Both the position numbers and the translations under genes were made by a program. From Verrucomicrobiota bacterium (GTDB lineage Bacteria; Verrucomicrobiota; Verrucomicrobiia; Limisphaerales; J093): DNA of 64,000 nucleotides. The stretch covers positions 1-64,000 of the forward strand of contig JAKQDD010000210.1 of NCBI GenBank assembly GCA_029556615.1, read 5' to 3'. This document shows, piece by piece, positions 34,333-42,889 of this stretch. How positions within the stretch are numbered: the first letter of the stretch is position 1; every line of letters starts with the position of its first letter. The notes under the pieces are model-generated. The model saw only the letters and a list, made by a program, of their open reading frames with translations. It searched no databases and had not been told where the DNA came from.

Positions 34333-35973
34333 ATGAGCAACCTGGTTCAGGAGATCGAAGCCCAGATCGCGGGCGTCAAGCAAGGTGTCGTGCGGGAGAG
34401 CATCGGCGTCGTGCGCGAGATCGGCGACGGCGTCGCCAAGATCGAGGGGTTGAGCGGCGCGATGCTTAACGAGATGCTCGACTTCGGCAATGGAGTCGTC
34501 GGCCTCGCGCTGAATCTCGAGGAGACCGAAGTGGGGTCGATCATCCTCGGCGACTACCTGGGGATCAAGGAAGGCCAGGAGGTCCGGACGACCGGCCGAC
34601 TGCTCCAGGTCCCCGCGGGCAAGGGACTGCTGGGGCGCGTTGTGGATGCCATCGGGCGTCCGCTGGACGGACGGGGGCCCGTGCCGTCCACGGCCCAGTA
34701 TCCGGTCGAGAAGATCGCCCCGGGCATCATCAAGCGCCGGTCGGTCAACCAGCCGGTCCAGACTGGCATCATGGCCGTCGATGCCATGATCCCTATCGGG
34801 CGCGGCCAGCGCGAGCTGATCATCGGCGATCGGGCCACCGGCAAGACGACGATCACCATCGACACCATCATCAACAACGCCCGGTTGAACAAGAACGCGG
34901 AAGCGGCCGGCCAGAAGGACTTCCGTCCGCTCTACTCGATCTACGTCGCCATTGGCCAGAAGCAGTCGAGCATCGCCAACACCATTGGCGTCCTCGACAA
35001 GGAGGGGGCCCTGCCCTACACGATCATTGTGGTTGCCAGCGCCGCCGACTCCGCCGCGAACCAGTATCTCGCCCCCTTTTCCGGGTGCGCGATGGGGGAG
35101 TGGTTCATGGACAACGGCATGGACGCGCTCATCATCTACGACGACCTGTCAAAGCACGCCGTGGCGTACCGCCAGGTCTCGCTCGTGCTGCGCCGGCCCT
35201 CGGGCCGCGAGGCGTATCCGGGGGACGTCTTCTACCTGCACAGCCGCCTGCTCGAACGCTCGGCCCGCCTCAATGAAAAGCAGGGCAATGGCTCCCTCAC
35301 CGCGCTGCCGATCATTGAGACCCAGGCGGGTGACGTCAGCGCCTACATCCCCACCAATGTCATCTCGATCACCGACGGCCAGATCTTCCTCGAAACCGAC
35401 CTGTTCTACCAGGGCGTGCGCCCGGCGATCTCGGTCGGCATCTCGGTCTCCCGCGTCGGCTCGGCGGCCCAGGTCCGGGCCATGAAGCAGGTCGCCGGAC
35501 GCATCAAGCTCGAGCTCGCGCAATTTCGGGAGCTGGCGGCCTTCGCCCAGTTCGGCAGCGACCTCGATCCGAAGACTCTCGCGCAGCTCGAGCGCGGCCG
35601 CCGGATTGTCGAGCTGTTCAAGCAGCCGCAGTACAACCCGATCCCTGTCGAACACCAGATCGCAGTGCTCTGGGCGATCCAGAATGGGCTTCTCGATGAT
35701 GTTCCGGGCGAGAAAATCAAGGACTTCCAGTTGCGTTGGATGGATTTTCTGGCGACGCGGCGGGCGCCGCTGCTCGCGCGTCTGGCCGGTTGGCAGTTGG
35801 TGTCCAAGAAGGATGTCGACGAACGCCTTGAGAAGCTGGGCAAGGAGACTGGCAAGTCCCCAGCCGAGCGCGAGGAGATCGCGAAGAAAGAACAGGCCCG
35901 CCTGGCCGCAAGCGAGTCGGTCCGCACCGACCTGCAGGCGGCCGTCACCGAATTCAAGCAGACCTACCGCTAA
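34333..35973 (+). CDS. atpA: ATP synthase F1 subunit alpha
   Basis: A protein of 546 aa, longer than typical (about 505) at the C-terminus ([20 protein letters not shown]). The beta-barrel start [20 protein letters not shown] is standard. The P-loop is [25 protein letters not shown] and the ADP-crown stretch [20 protein letters not shown] are present. It forms the non-catalytic subunit of F1. The ATG at 34333 gives the usual N-terminus; an earlier start at 34309 overlaps atpH. The charged C-terminal extension is unusual and may be lineage-specific. Confidence 0.97.
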   Translation: MSNLVQEIEAQIAGVKQGVVRESIGVVREIGDGVAKIEGLSGAMLNEMLDFGNGVVGLALNLEETEVGSIILGDYLGIKEGQEVRTTGRLLQVPAGKGLLGRVVDAIGRPLDGRGPVPSTAQYPVEKIAPGIIKRRSVNQPVQTGIMAVDAMIPIGRGQRELIIGDRATGKTTITIDTIINNARLNKNAEAAGQKDFRPLYSIYVAIGQKQSSIANTIGVLDKEGALPYTIIVVASAADSAANQYLAPFSGCAMGEWFMDNGMDALIIYDDLSKHAVAYRQVSLVLRRPSGREAYPGDVFYLHSRLLERSARLNEKQGNGSLTALPIIETQAGDVSAYIPTNVISITDGQIFLETDLFYQGVRPAISVGISVSRVGSAAQVRAMKQVAGRIKLELAQFRELAAFAQFGSDLDPKTLAQLERGRRIVELFKQPQYNPIPVEHQIAVLWAIQNGLLDDVPGEKIKDFQLRWMDFLATRRAPLLARLAGWQLVSKKDVDERLEKLGKETGKSPAEREEIAKKEQARLAASESVRTDLQAAVTEFKQTYR

Positions 35974-35997
35974 CGCGGCTCGCCCCGGCCCCTTCTC

Positions 35998-36891
35998 ATG
36001 CCCAGCACCCGCGACATCCGACGCCGCATCCGGTCGGTCAAGAACACCGCCCAGATCACGAAGGCCATGCAGATGGTGGCCTCGTCGAAGATGCGGAAGG
36101 CTCAGGAAACAGCGATTGCGGGGCGGCCGTACGCCCGGCTCATGAGCATTGTCCTCCGTGAAGTGCTGGATCATGCCGGCGACTTCTCGCATCCCCTGAT
36201 GGAACGCCGTGAGGTCCGTCGCCGGGCGGTGGTTGTCATCAGCACCGATAAGGGCCTCTGCGGGGCCCTGAATGCGAATCTGGCCCGGGAAGCTGCGCGC
36301 TATGACGCGTCGAGGACCGACTTCCTGGCCGCCGGCCGCCGAGTAGCCCAGTTCCTGGTTCGCACCCGCCGCACGCTGTCATTCGAGTTCAGCTACAGCG
36401 ACACCCCGAAGTTTGCCGAGGCGCGCGCCATCTCGCGAGCCGTGCGACAGTTGTTCACGGAGGGCAAGGTCGATGCCGTCGACATCGTTTTTAGCCGCTT
36501 CATCAGCACGCTGAGCCAGGAGCCAACAGTCCTTTCCTTCCTGCCCGTCACCGACTTCAAACTTCAAACCCCTGCGGCGCAGATCCCGCGCGGAGAGGGA
36601 CCGGAAGCAGACCAAGAGGCGGCCCGGCGGGCGACGGAATTCCTGTTCGAGCCGGGGCCGGAGCAGGTGTTGGGCAATCTCCTGCCGCGGTGGCTCAACT
36701 TTATGATGTACCAGCTTCTGCTCGAGGCCAAAGCGAGCGAACACAGCGCCCGGATGGTCGCGATGAAGAACGCGACGGATAACGCCAACCAGCTCGTCAA
36801 GGATCTGACCCTCGAGTACAACAAGATCCGGCAGGCTGCTATCACCAAGGAACTCCTCGAAATCAGCAGCGCGGCCATGGCCGTCGCCTGA
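35998..36891 (+). CDS. atpG: ATP synthase F1 subunit gamma
   Basis: A protein of 297 aa. The N-terminal helix DIRRRIRSVKNTAQITKAMQ and the C-terminal helix DNANQLVKDLTLEYNKIRQA form the rotor coil; the middle has VVVISTDKGLCGALNANLAR. It sits 24 nt after atpA. In most bacteria atpD and atpC follow here, but a convergent dnaN gene begins 67 bp beyond, so beta and epsilon must be encoded elsewhere if the enzyme works. Confidence 0.96.
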   Translation: MPSTRDIRRRIRSVKNTAQITKAMQMVASSKMRKAQETAIAGRPYARLMSIVLREVLDHAGDFSHPLMERREVRRRAVVVISTDKGLCGALNANLAREAARYDASRTDFLAAGRRVAQFLVRTRRTLSFEFSYSDTPKFAEARAISRAVRQLFTEGKVDAVDIVFSRFISTLSQEPTVLSFLPVTDFKLQTPAAQIPRGEGPEADQEAARRATEFLFEPGPEQVLGNLLPRWLNFMMYQLLLEAKASEHSARMVAMKNATDNANQLVKDLTLEYNKIRQAAITKELLEISSAAMAVA

Positions 36892-36914
36892 CGCGGATCC
36901 CTTCTCAGGATCTG

Positions 36915-36936
36915 GTGGGGTATCTCGATACACCAC
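36915..36936. terminator. Possible two-way hairpin between atpG and dnaN
   Basis: GTGGGGTATC and GATACACCAC form an imperfect stem (one mismatch, short loop TC or CTCG) in the 67 bp convergent gap. There is no T tract on either side. It could pause or end transcripts from both directions. Confidence 0.35.
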
Positions 36937-36958
36937 ACGATCGACGACCCTCTTCTTG

Positions 36959-38068
36959 TCAGTTCATGCGCATGGGCATGATGACGTAGAGGAAGGGCCC
37001 GTTGATCTTCAGCACCCCGGGGCTGAGCTCGTCGCTCAGCTCGAAGAAGACCTCGTCGTTGTCCAGTGCTCGCAGCGCCTCGAGGAGGAAGCCTGGATTG
37101 AACGCCACGGCGAATTCGCGCCCCTTGTAGTTGATCGAAAGGGTCTCGACGGACTCGCCCACCTCGGGTGTATTGGCGGAGAGGACGAGGCTGTTGCGCC
37201 CGAGCGCCAATTTGACCGAGTTGGATTTCTCGGTCGTCATTTGCTCCGCCCGGCGCAACGCCTGCACGAATTCCTCGCGGACCAGGGCGATGCGCTCCTT
37301 GCTTTCCCGGGGAATAACCTGTTGATAATTCGGATATGTTCCCTCAACGAGCTTTGAGATCAAGCGGACCCTGACTTTCTGGTCGACCGACAGCGTAAAT
37401 CGGATCTGATTATCCGTGAACGCGATTTCCGCCTCGCCCTTGTCGAGGAGGAGCCGGCTCAACTCAGCGATGGCCTTCGTTGGCACAATGAGGTCCGCCT
37501 CGCACTCGGCGGCAATGTCCGCCTCTTCGTCCGTGAGCGCCAAACGCCGTCCGTCCGTAGCCACCATCGTCAACGCATGCCCTTTGAAGCTGAAGTAGAG
37601 CCCGTTCAGAACGTATCGCGTCTCGTCTGCGGATACGGCAAATGCGGTTCGCCGGAGCATCCCTTTGAGCTTGTCCTGGGGCACGACGACCTTCTTCACT
37701 TCTTCAAAGACCGGCAAGGGCGGGAACTCCTCGGCGCCCAACCCATGGATCTTGAAGCGCGACGCCCCGGACAACAGGGTACAAACGTTCTTCTCGTCGA
37801 CATCGATGCTGACATCACCGACGGCCAGCTCACGAACGATGCTGAAGAAGCGACGCACGGGCAGCGTCGTGGCTCCTGGGCTCTCGACCTGGGCCTCGAC
37901 ACCACAGCTGATCGTGACATCGAGATCGGTTGCCGTAAACAGCAGCTCGCTCCCGTTCGCCTGAAGCAGGACGTTGGAGAGAATGGGCAGCGTCGTCCGG
38001 CTGCCCACGATATTCTGAACGGCCTGCAGCCCATCCAGCAGTTGCTCTCGGGCGATGGTCAGTTTCAT
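36959..38068 (-). CDS. dnaN: DNA polymerase III beta sliding clamp
   Basis: A protein of 369 aa, the normal clamp length, with three clamp domains. The N-terminus is MKLTIAREQLLDGLQAVQNI. ILSNVLLQANGSELLFTATDL opens domain 1, FAVSADETRYVLNGLYFSF domain 2, and the end is FLYVIMPMRMN, as in DnaN. It encircles DNA and tethers the polymerase. A promoter-like site is upstream at 38120-38148. No dnaA or recF lies beside it; instead a sigma-54 activator gene lies upstream on the same strand. Confidence 0.97.
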   Translation of the reverse strand: MKLTIAREQLLDGLQAVQNIVGSRTTLPILSNVLLQANGSELLFTATDLDVTISCGVEAQVESPGATTLPVRRFFSIVRELAVGDVSIDVDEKNVCTLLSGASRFKIHGLGAEEFPPLPVFEEVKKVVVPQDKLKGMLRRTAFAVSADETRYVLNGLYFSFKGHALTMVATDGRRLALTDEEADIAAECEADLIVPTKAIAELSRLLLDKGEAEIAFTDNQIRFTLSVDQKVRVRLISKLVEGTYPNYQQVIPRESKERIALVREEFVQALRRAEQMTTEKSNSVKLALGRNSLVLSANTPEVGESVETLSINYKGREFAVAFNPGFLLEALRALDNDEVFFELSDELSPGVLKINGPFLYVIMPMRMN

Positions 38069-38119
38069 CCGGGACTACGGTGGTTCTTTTTGAACTAAGG
38101 ACCTTCTTATTATGGGGTG

Positions 38120-38148
38120 TGAATAGTGCAAACAACCCGCGCTGTCAA
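38120..38148 (-). promoter_or_regulatory. Putative sigma-70 promoter of dnaN
   Basis: On the minus strand TTGACA (38148-38143) and TATTCA (38125-38120) are separated by 17 bp. The -35 is perfect and the -10 matches weakly (three of six). The transcript would start about 45 nt upstream of the dnaN ATG at 38068. The 252 bp between dnaN and the upstream activator gene contains no gene and no clear DnaA boxes. Confidence 0.4.
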
Positions 38149-38320
38149 GGTCACCGCAAGGGTTTATGAAGCGGACCGGCAGCCAACAGGCGGTGAGTGG
38201 CCGACCGCCAGGGGGTGGAGAAACGCAGGGGAAGGGCCTATTCACGTCTTATTGAGCGGCTGTTGGACTGTTGTTCGAGAGGTTGTTGAGTCCGGTCGAT
38301 GAGTCGTCATGCGGGCGCTT

Positions 38321-39730
38321 TCAACGATCGACCTCGAGTTGGTAGCGCTTGATCTTGTTGTAGAGCGTCTGGCGGCCAATGCCCAAACGGCGGGCGGCGA
38401 GAAGCTTGTTGCCGCGGGTTTCGCGGAGTACCTCCTCGATCTTCTGGCGTTCGACATCTTCCAGGGCGGTAAGCCGTTCCGAGGCATCCTGGGAGAGGGA
38501 TCCGATCGACAGATCCTGGGTGTCAATCTGTGAACCGTCGCAGACAAGGACGGCGCGCTGGACTTCGTTCTCGAGCTGGCGAACGTTCCCCGGCCAGTGG
38601 CAGGCCAGGAGGCGGTCCATCGCACCCTGCGTGAAGCCCGTGACCGAGCGACCCGCCTGTGCCGCGAACCTGGACAGGAAAGTCTGGGCCAGAGGGAGGA
38701 TATCCTCACGCCGCTCACGCAGGGGAGGAAGATCCAAGCGAACGGTGGCTACACGGAAGTAGAGGTCGCCGCGCAGCTTGTGCGAGGCAATGGCAGCATC
38801 CACATCGAGGTTTGTGGCCGCCAGGATCCGGCAGTCGGTGGGGCGGGACGTTCGCCCTCCGACAGGACGGACCTGTTTCTCTTGAAGGACGCGGAGGAGT
38901 TTGCTTTGCGTTTCCGCCGGCATCTCAGCGAGTTCGTCCAGAAACAGCGTTCCGCCCTGCGCCTGACGGAAGAGCCCATCGCGGTCTGCGTGGGCCCCGG
39001 TATAAGCCCCTTTAACGGATCCAAAAAGCTCGCTTTCAATGAGTTCGCGGGGCAAGGCAGCACAGTTCACCTTCACGAGGGGCCCTCGAGAACGGGGGCT
39101 GAGCGAGTGAATAAGGTCTGCAATGACCTCCTTGCCAGTGCCGCTCTCGCCGGCGATGAGAATCGAGGCTGGACTGGGGGCGACGCGCTCGACCATGCGC
39201 AGGACGACACGCATGGCCGGGCTCCGGAAGACGGGAGCAGGTGCTCCGGTGAGCGTGGAGACAACACGACCCAACTGCTGGGTCTGGTATTGGAGATGCC
39301 GATGTTCCGCAGCTCGCTGGACAAGAATCAGCAGGGAAGCAGGATCGATCGGTTTGGACTGAAAATGGAAAGCTCCCATTTTGGTGGCCTCGACTGCCGC
39401 GTCGAAGGTCCCAAAACCCGTCAGAACAATGACTTCCGTTGTTGCCCAGCGCTTCTTGATGAGTGGAAGGAGCTGAATGCCGTCGGCGTCAGGAAGGTGC
39501 CAGTCAAGCAGGACAACATCTGGTGTCTCGCCGTCCAAGCCGTCGATAGCGCGGCGGAGATCAGCAGCGCTGGTTCCCCGGGACACCTCAAACGACGCTT
39601 CCTCCAGGATGCGGCTCAGAAGGGCGAGCACGGCGGGATCGTCGTCGACCACGAGCACGCGGCCTGGGATCTCACATCGGGGCTTCTGGGAAGAGTTCAC
39701 GAATGCGCTTTCGTAGGCGGGCTGGTTCAT
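38321..39730 (-). CDS. Sigma-54-dependent response regulator (NtrC family)
   Basis: A protein of 469 aa from the ATG at 39730. The receiver has acidic pocket RVLVVDDDPAV and phosphorylation site Asp76 (VVLLDWHLP). The AAA+ domain has Walker A GESGTGKE, the sigma-54 loop GAYTGAHADRDG, and Walker B GGTLFLDELAEMP. A Fis-type helix-turn-helix (RGNKLLAARRLGIGRQTLYN) ends the protein. It activates sigma-54 promoters when phosphorylated; the partner kinase is not in the window. The start overlaps the upstream small gene by 59 bp; a GTG at 39697 would reduce this to 26 bp. The ATPase should act in the cytoplasm. Confidence 0.95.
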   Translation of the reverse strand: MNQPAYESAFVNSSQKPRCEIPGRVLVVDDDPAVLALLSRILEEASFEVSRGTSAADLRRAIDGLDGETPDVVLLDWHLPDADGIQLLPLIKKRWATTEVIVLTGFGTFDAAVEATKMGAFHFQSKPIDPASLLILVQRAAEHRHLQYQTQQLGRVVSTLTGAPAPVFRSPAMRVVLRMVERVAPSPASILIAGESGTGKEVIADLIHSLSPRSRGPLVKVNCAALPRELIESELFGSVKGAYTGAHADRDGLFRQAQGGTLFLDELAEMPAETQSKLLRVLQEKQVRPVGGRTSRPTDCRILAATNLDVDAAIASHKLRGDLYFRVATVRLDLPPLRERREDILPLAQTFLSRFAAQAGRSVTGFTQGAMDRLLACHWPGNVRQLENEVQRAVLVCDGSQIDTQDLSIGSLSQDASERLTALEDVERQKIEEVLRETRGNKLLAARRLGIGRQTLYNKIKRYQLEVDR

Positions 39731-39944
39731 CCGGGGGCAAAAGGCGGCGTTCGACGCGCCGAAGCACGGCATCAAGCAGGGTGAGCCAGTCCTCGAGCGG
39801 CGGCTCCGGAAGCGGCTGCCAGGGATCGTAGCGTCGCTCACGGGTGAAGAAGCGCCAGCGCTGTCCGAAATGCCGCGCATAGACTTCGCGCCGTTCCCCC
39901 TCGGGAGTGCGGTTCTTCCAGCCGATCTCTGCTTTCGACGACAC
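39672..39944 (-). CDS. Small conserved-looking hypothetical protein
   Basis: A protein of 90 aa, from a GTG at 39944 (VSSKAEIGWKNRTPEGERRE), 25 nt after ispF. The composition is polar and aromatic, rich in Arg and Trp (VYARHFGQRWRFFTRERRYD), then a helical C-terminal half (EDWLTLLDAVLRRVERRLL). No domain is recognised. It overlaps the activator gene start and lies in a run ispF - this gene - activator, so it is probably translated from one transcript. Codon use looks coding in this frame. The function is unknown. Confidence 0.6.
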   Translation of the reverse strand: MSSKAEIGWKNRTPEGERREVYARHFGQRWRFFTRERRYDPWQPLPEPPLEDWLTLLDAVLRRVERRLLPPDEPARLRKRIRELFPEAPM

Positions 39945-39969
39945 AGGGAAACGCGCGTGGCGGGTTGAC

Positions 39970-40449
39970 TTACTGCGCGAGATCGATGCTGACGACCGCC
40001 AGTGCGGCGATCCCTTCCTCGCGGCCGATGCTCCCAAGACCTTCGTTCGTCGTAGCCTTGATCGAGATCCGCTGTGGGTTCAACTCCAGCGCCTGGGAGA
40101 TCTGGCTTTTCATGGCATGCAGGTAGGGGGCCACCTTCGGCGTCTGCGCGACGATGGTCGAGTCGAGGTTCACAATGCGCCCGCCCCGGAGTTGGAGGAG
40201 GCGAGCGGCCTCGTGAAGGAAGACCTTGCTGGGAGCATTATGCCAACGCGGGTCGGTGTTCGGAAAGAAGTGGCCGATGTCCCCCTCGCCGAGCGCGCCG
40301 AAAATGGCGTCGCAAATGGCATGCAGGAGCACATCGGCATCCGAGTGTCCCTCGAGCCCCTTGTCATGATGCAGATCGACGCCCCCGAGGATGAGCTTGC
40401 GGCCGGGAACCAACCGGTGCACATCGTAACCGATCCCCACGTGGATCAT
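39970..40449 (-). CDS. ispF: 2-C-methyl-D-erythritol 2,4-cyclodiphosphate synthase
   Basis: A protein of 159 aa, the normal length. It makes the cyclodiphosphate in the MEP isoprenoid pathway with a divalent metal. Motifs: MIHVGIGYDVHRL with metal-binding Asp and His, GVDLHHDKGLEGHSDADVLL, DIGHFFPNTDPRW, and the end GREEGIAALAVVSIDL. The ATG at 40449 fits the family start; upstream codons do not. Homotrimer in the cytoplasm is expected. The elbB-like gene about 4 kb away is also linked in other bacteria to isoprenoid synthesis. Confidence 0.96.
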   Translation of the reverse strand: MIHVGIGYDVHRLVPGRKLILGGVDLHHDKGLEGHSDADVLLHAICDAIFGALGEGDIGHFFPNTDPRWHNAPSKVFLHEAARLLQLRGGRIVNLDSTIVAQTPKVAPYLHAMKSQISQALELNPQRISIKATTNEGLGSIGREEGIAALAVVSIDLAQ

Positions 40450-40564
40450 GGACTGAGCATACAACACGCCGCGCCAAAACGTAAGCCTTTTCCATCGCAA
40501 GCTTGGGCGCAGCGAAGCACCATCCCTTGGTGAGCACCACACCAGGCGGGGAGAATCCCGGGCG

Positions 40565-42889
40565 ATGAACAGGCCGCGCGAAGAGGCGTCCCGGGAGTTG
40601 TCGCCCGGACTTTTTGCGGGGGCGCTCGCGCTGCTTCTCCTGTTGGGGTGGGGTTCCGTGCTCTGGGGAGGCAGAGTTCTCTATTGGCGTGACTTTGGCT
40701 CCCTGGCCTACCCGGTGGCCGCCTGGCACCGGTCCAGCCTCTGGTCGGGGGAACTTCCGCTTTGGAATCCCTGGAGCCATTGTGGAGTTCCGTTTCTGGC
40801 TCAGTGGAACACGCTTGTTCTATACCCGGGGGCCCTGCTCTACGTCCTGGGTCCGGTGGCGGAAGGCCTTGCGGTGTTTTGCGTGTTGCACATCTGGCTG
40901 GGGGGTCTGGGAATGTACCATCTCGTCAGAGCATGGGCCGATGGCCTTGGGGCTCAGCCGCATGGCTGCGGTCTCGGGCCGCCTCTGGCTGGGGTCGCCT
41001 ACGCCTTCGGTGGCGGCATGATGGCAAGCCACATCTACCCGAACTACCTCGTGGCCTTGGGCTGGATGCCGTGGGTGGTTTGGCTGGCAGTCAGGGCCTG
41101 CTCCGGAAAAGCAGGGGCTTGGCGGATGGCAAGCCTCGTGGGAGCGCTGCAACTCCTCTCGGGGGCGCCGGAAATTGTCCTGCTGACATGGGTGATGGTG
41201 GGCGTGGTGGGGTTGAGTGAGGGGTCGGCCAGTGGGTTGCGAAGCGGTGGGCGGGTCCTTCTTGCAGGGAGCGTCGCCGCCGGCCTGGTGGCGGCCCAGT
41301 TGCTGCCGTTCCTGGCGCTGGCGATCCACTCGCACCGCGGGCCAGGCTATTCGAGCGCGGACTGGGGTTTGCCTCCGTGGGGCACAGTGAACCTCGTACT
41401 GCCCCTGTTTCACTGCACACCGGGTCCTGATGGGATCCCGATGCCGCCGGGCCAGTCCTTCCTCATGTCGTGGCATGTATCAGGAGCCGTGGTGGCGCTC
41501 GCAGTGAGCGCGCTGGCCGCGCGGCGCAGCAGGCGTCTCGCCTGGGTCGTCTTCGGTCTGGTGGCGGGCTCGCTGTTCCTGGCGTCGGATTGCAGTGGGC
41601 CGGTGCGCCGCGGCTTGGCAGGGGTGCTGCCCGGCGAGGGCTTGTTTCGCTACCCGATCAAGTGGGTCTATCTGGCTGTGATCGGATTCCCCTTGCTGGC
41701 GGGTCTGGGTGCAAGGGCCATCGAGGCAGGAATCGAGAAAGGAGACCGCGGGCCGTGGCGATGGTGCTGGGGTGCCGCGGTTGGAGTGGTCATCCTCATG
41801 GTGGCGGCGGGATCGAGCGAAGGAGCGGGGGCGGCAGCACGGGCGCGGCTCTGGGAGGAGGTTGTGGCTCTGGGCGTGGTCATGGGCTGCCTGGCCTTGG
41901 CCCTGGCCTGGCCTCGGCGCTTCCCGGCGGCGGGAAGGATCGTGGTGATGGCGGCCCTTGGTGTGGCGTTGTGGCGAGGGGCATCCTTCTGGGTTCCGTC
42001 CGTGAGCGGAGACGCGGTGAAGGGCACGCTGGGGGCAGCCGTGCCGCGGCCGGGTCTCGGACAAGGCCGCGTGATGATCAGTCCCGCGGCCGAAGCGGTC
42101 CTGCAGCGGCGTGCCGTTCCCGATCCCCTACTGGATGTTATGGGTGCCCGCTTGGCGCTCTGGTCGAATTGGAACCTCGTCGAGCAGGTAGCCAAAGTGA
42201 ACGGGGCGATGACCCTGCGCTCTCGGGGCCAGGCGAAGATCGAGCACCGGCTGTACTCGAATCCGACGAATCGGGCCTTGCCGTTGCTCCGCTTTCTTGG
42301 TGTGAGGCATGTATCGCATCCGGAGAATCCCACCGAATGGGCGCCGCTCGAGGGTGGGATGCCGTGGGTGACCGGCGGGCAAACAGCGCTATTCGCCCCG
42401 GAGTCCGAGGCGATCGAGGCGGTGTGCGAACCGGGCTTTCAGCCGGAAACAACGGTCTACCTCCCGTTGGAAGCAGCGATGGACAGGGCAGAGAGCCCTG
42501 GCCGGGTGATGGTGACCGACGTCGTTGCCAGGCCTCACGAGGTCTCGTTCGAGGTGAAAGCGGAGGGGGCGGGCTGGGTGGTGGTGGCGCAAACCTGGCA
42601 TCCTGGCTGGAAGGCCCGGGTGGACGGCAGCCCGAGCCGTGTATGGAAAGCCAATGGCGCTTTCCAGGCGGTGGCCGTGCCTCGAGGGGTCCACAAGGTC
42701 GAGCTTCGGTATCGGGAAGATGCCTTCCTGGCCGGCTGCGCGATCAGTCTGTTGAGCCTCATGGCATGCGCGGCGGCCTGGGTTCGCCGCGGCTTCAGGG
42801 CGTTGCGGAAGGGCGGGAAGCCAGCGCTTCCGCGATCAATCCAAGGGCTTCGTGCCGGGGCAGGGCCCCCAGCAGATGGCGTTGGCTGA
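40565..42889 (+). CDS. YfhO-like polytopic membrane protein
   Basis: A protein of 774 aa with about 12 hydrophobic helices up to residue 500, for example FAGALALLLLLGWGSVLWGG. GELPLWNPWSHCGVPFLAQ near residue 62 matches the loop typical of YfhO-like proteins, which belong to the GT-C-like glycosyltransferase group. A periplasmic beta-rich C-terminal part (WVVVAQTWHPGWKARVDG) is also typical. It may add sugars to lipid-linked or surface polymers. The last 95 bp overlap the 3' end of the convergent ClC gene, so both ends are coding. Confidence 0.85.
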   Translation: MNRPREEASRELSPGLFAGALALLLLLGWGSVLWGGRVLYWRDFGSLAYPVAAWHRSSLWSGELPLWNPWSHCGVPFLAQWNTLVLYPGALLYVLGPVAEGLAVFCVLHIWLGGLGMYHLVRAWADGLGAQPHGCGLGPPLAGVAYAFGGGMMASHIYPNYLVALGWMPWVVWLAVRACSGKAGAWRMASLVGALQLLSGAPEIVLLTWVMVGVVGLSEGSASGLRSGGRVLLAGSVAAGLVAAQLLPFLALAIHSHRGPGYSSADWGLPPWGTVNLVLPLFHCTPGPDGIPMPPGQSFLMSWHVSGAVVALAVSALAARRSRRLAWVVFGLVAGSLFLASDCSGPVRRGLAGVLPGEGLFRYPIKWVYLAVIGFPLLAGLGARAIEAGIEKGDRGPWRWCWGAAVGVVILMVAAGSSEGAGAAARARLWEEVVALGVVMGCLALALAWPRRFPAAGRIVVMAALGVALWRGASFWVPSVSGDAVKGTLGAAVPRPGLGQGRVMISPAAEAVLQRRAVPDPLLDVMGARLALWSNWNLVEQVAKVNGAMTLRSRGQAKIEHRLYSNPTNRALPLLRFLGVRHVSHPENPTEWAPLEGGMPWVTGGQTALFAPESEAIEAVCEPGFQPETTVYLPLEAAMDRAESPGRVMVTDVVARPHEVSFEVKAEGAGWVVVAQTWHPGWKARVDGSPSRVWKANGAFQAVAVPRGVHKVELRYREDAFLAGCAISLLSLMACAAAWVRRGFRALRKGGKPALPRSIQGLRAGAGPPADGVG

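Noticed and set aside
38069-38320. Possible replication origin beside dnaN
   Set aside because: No DnaA boxes, AT-rich stretch or dnaA gene could be seen. Only a promoter-like site is present.
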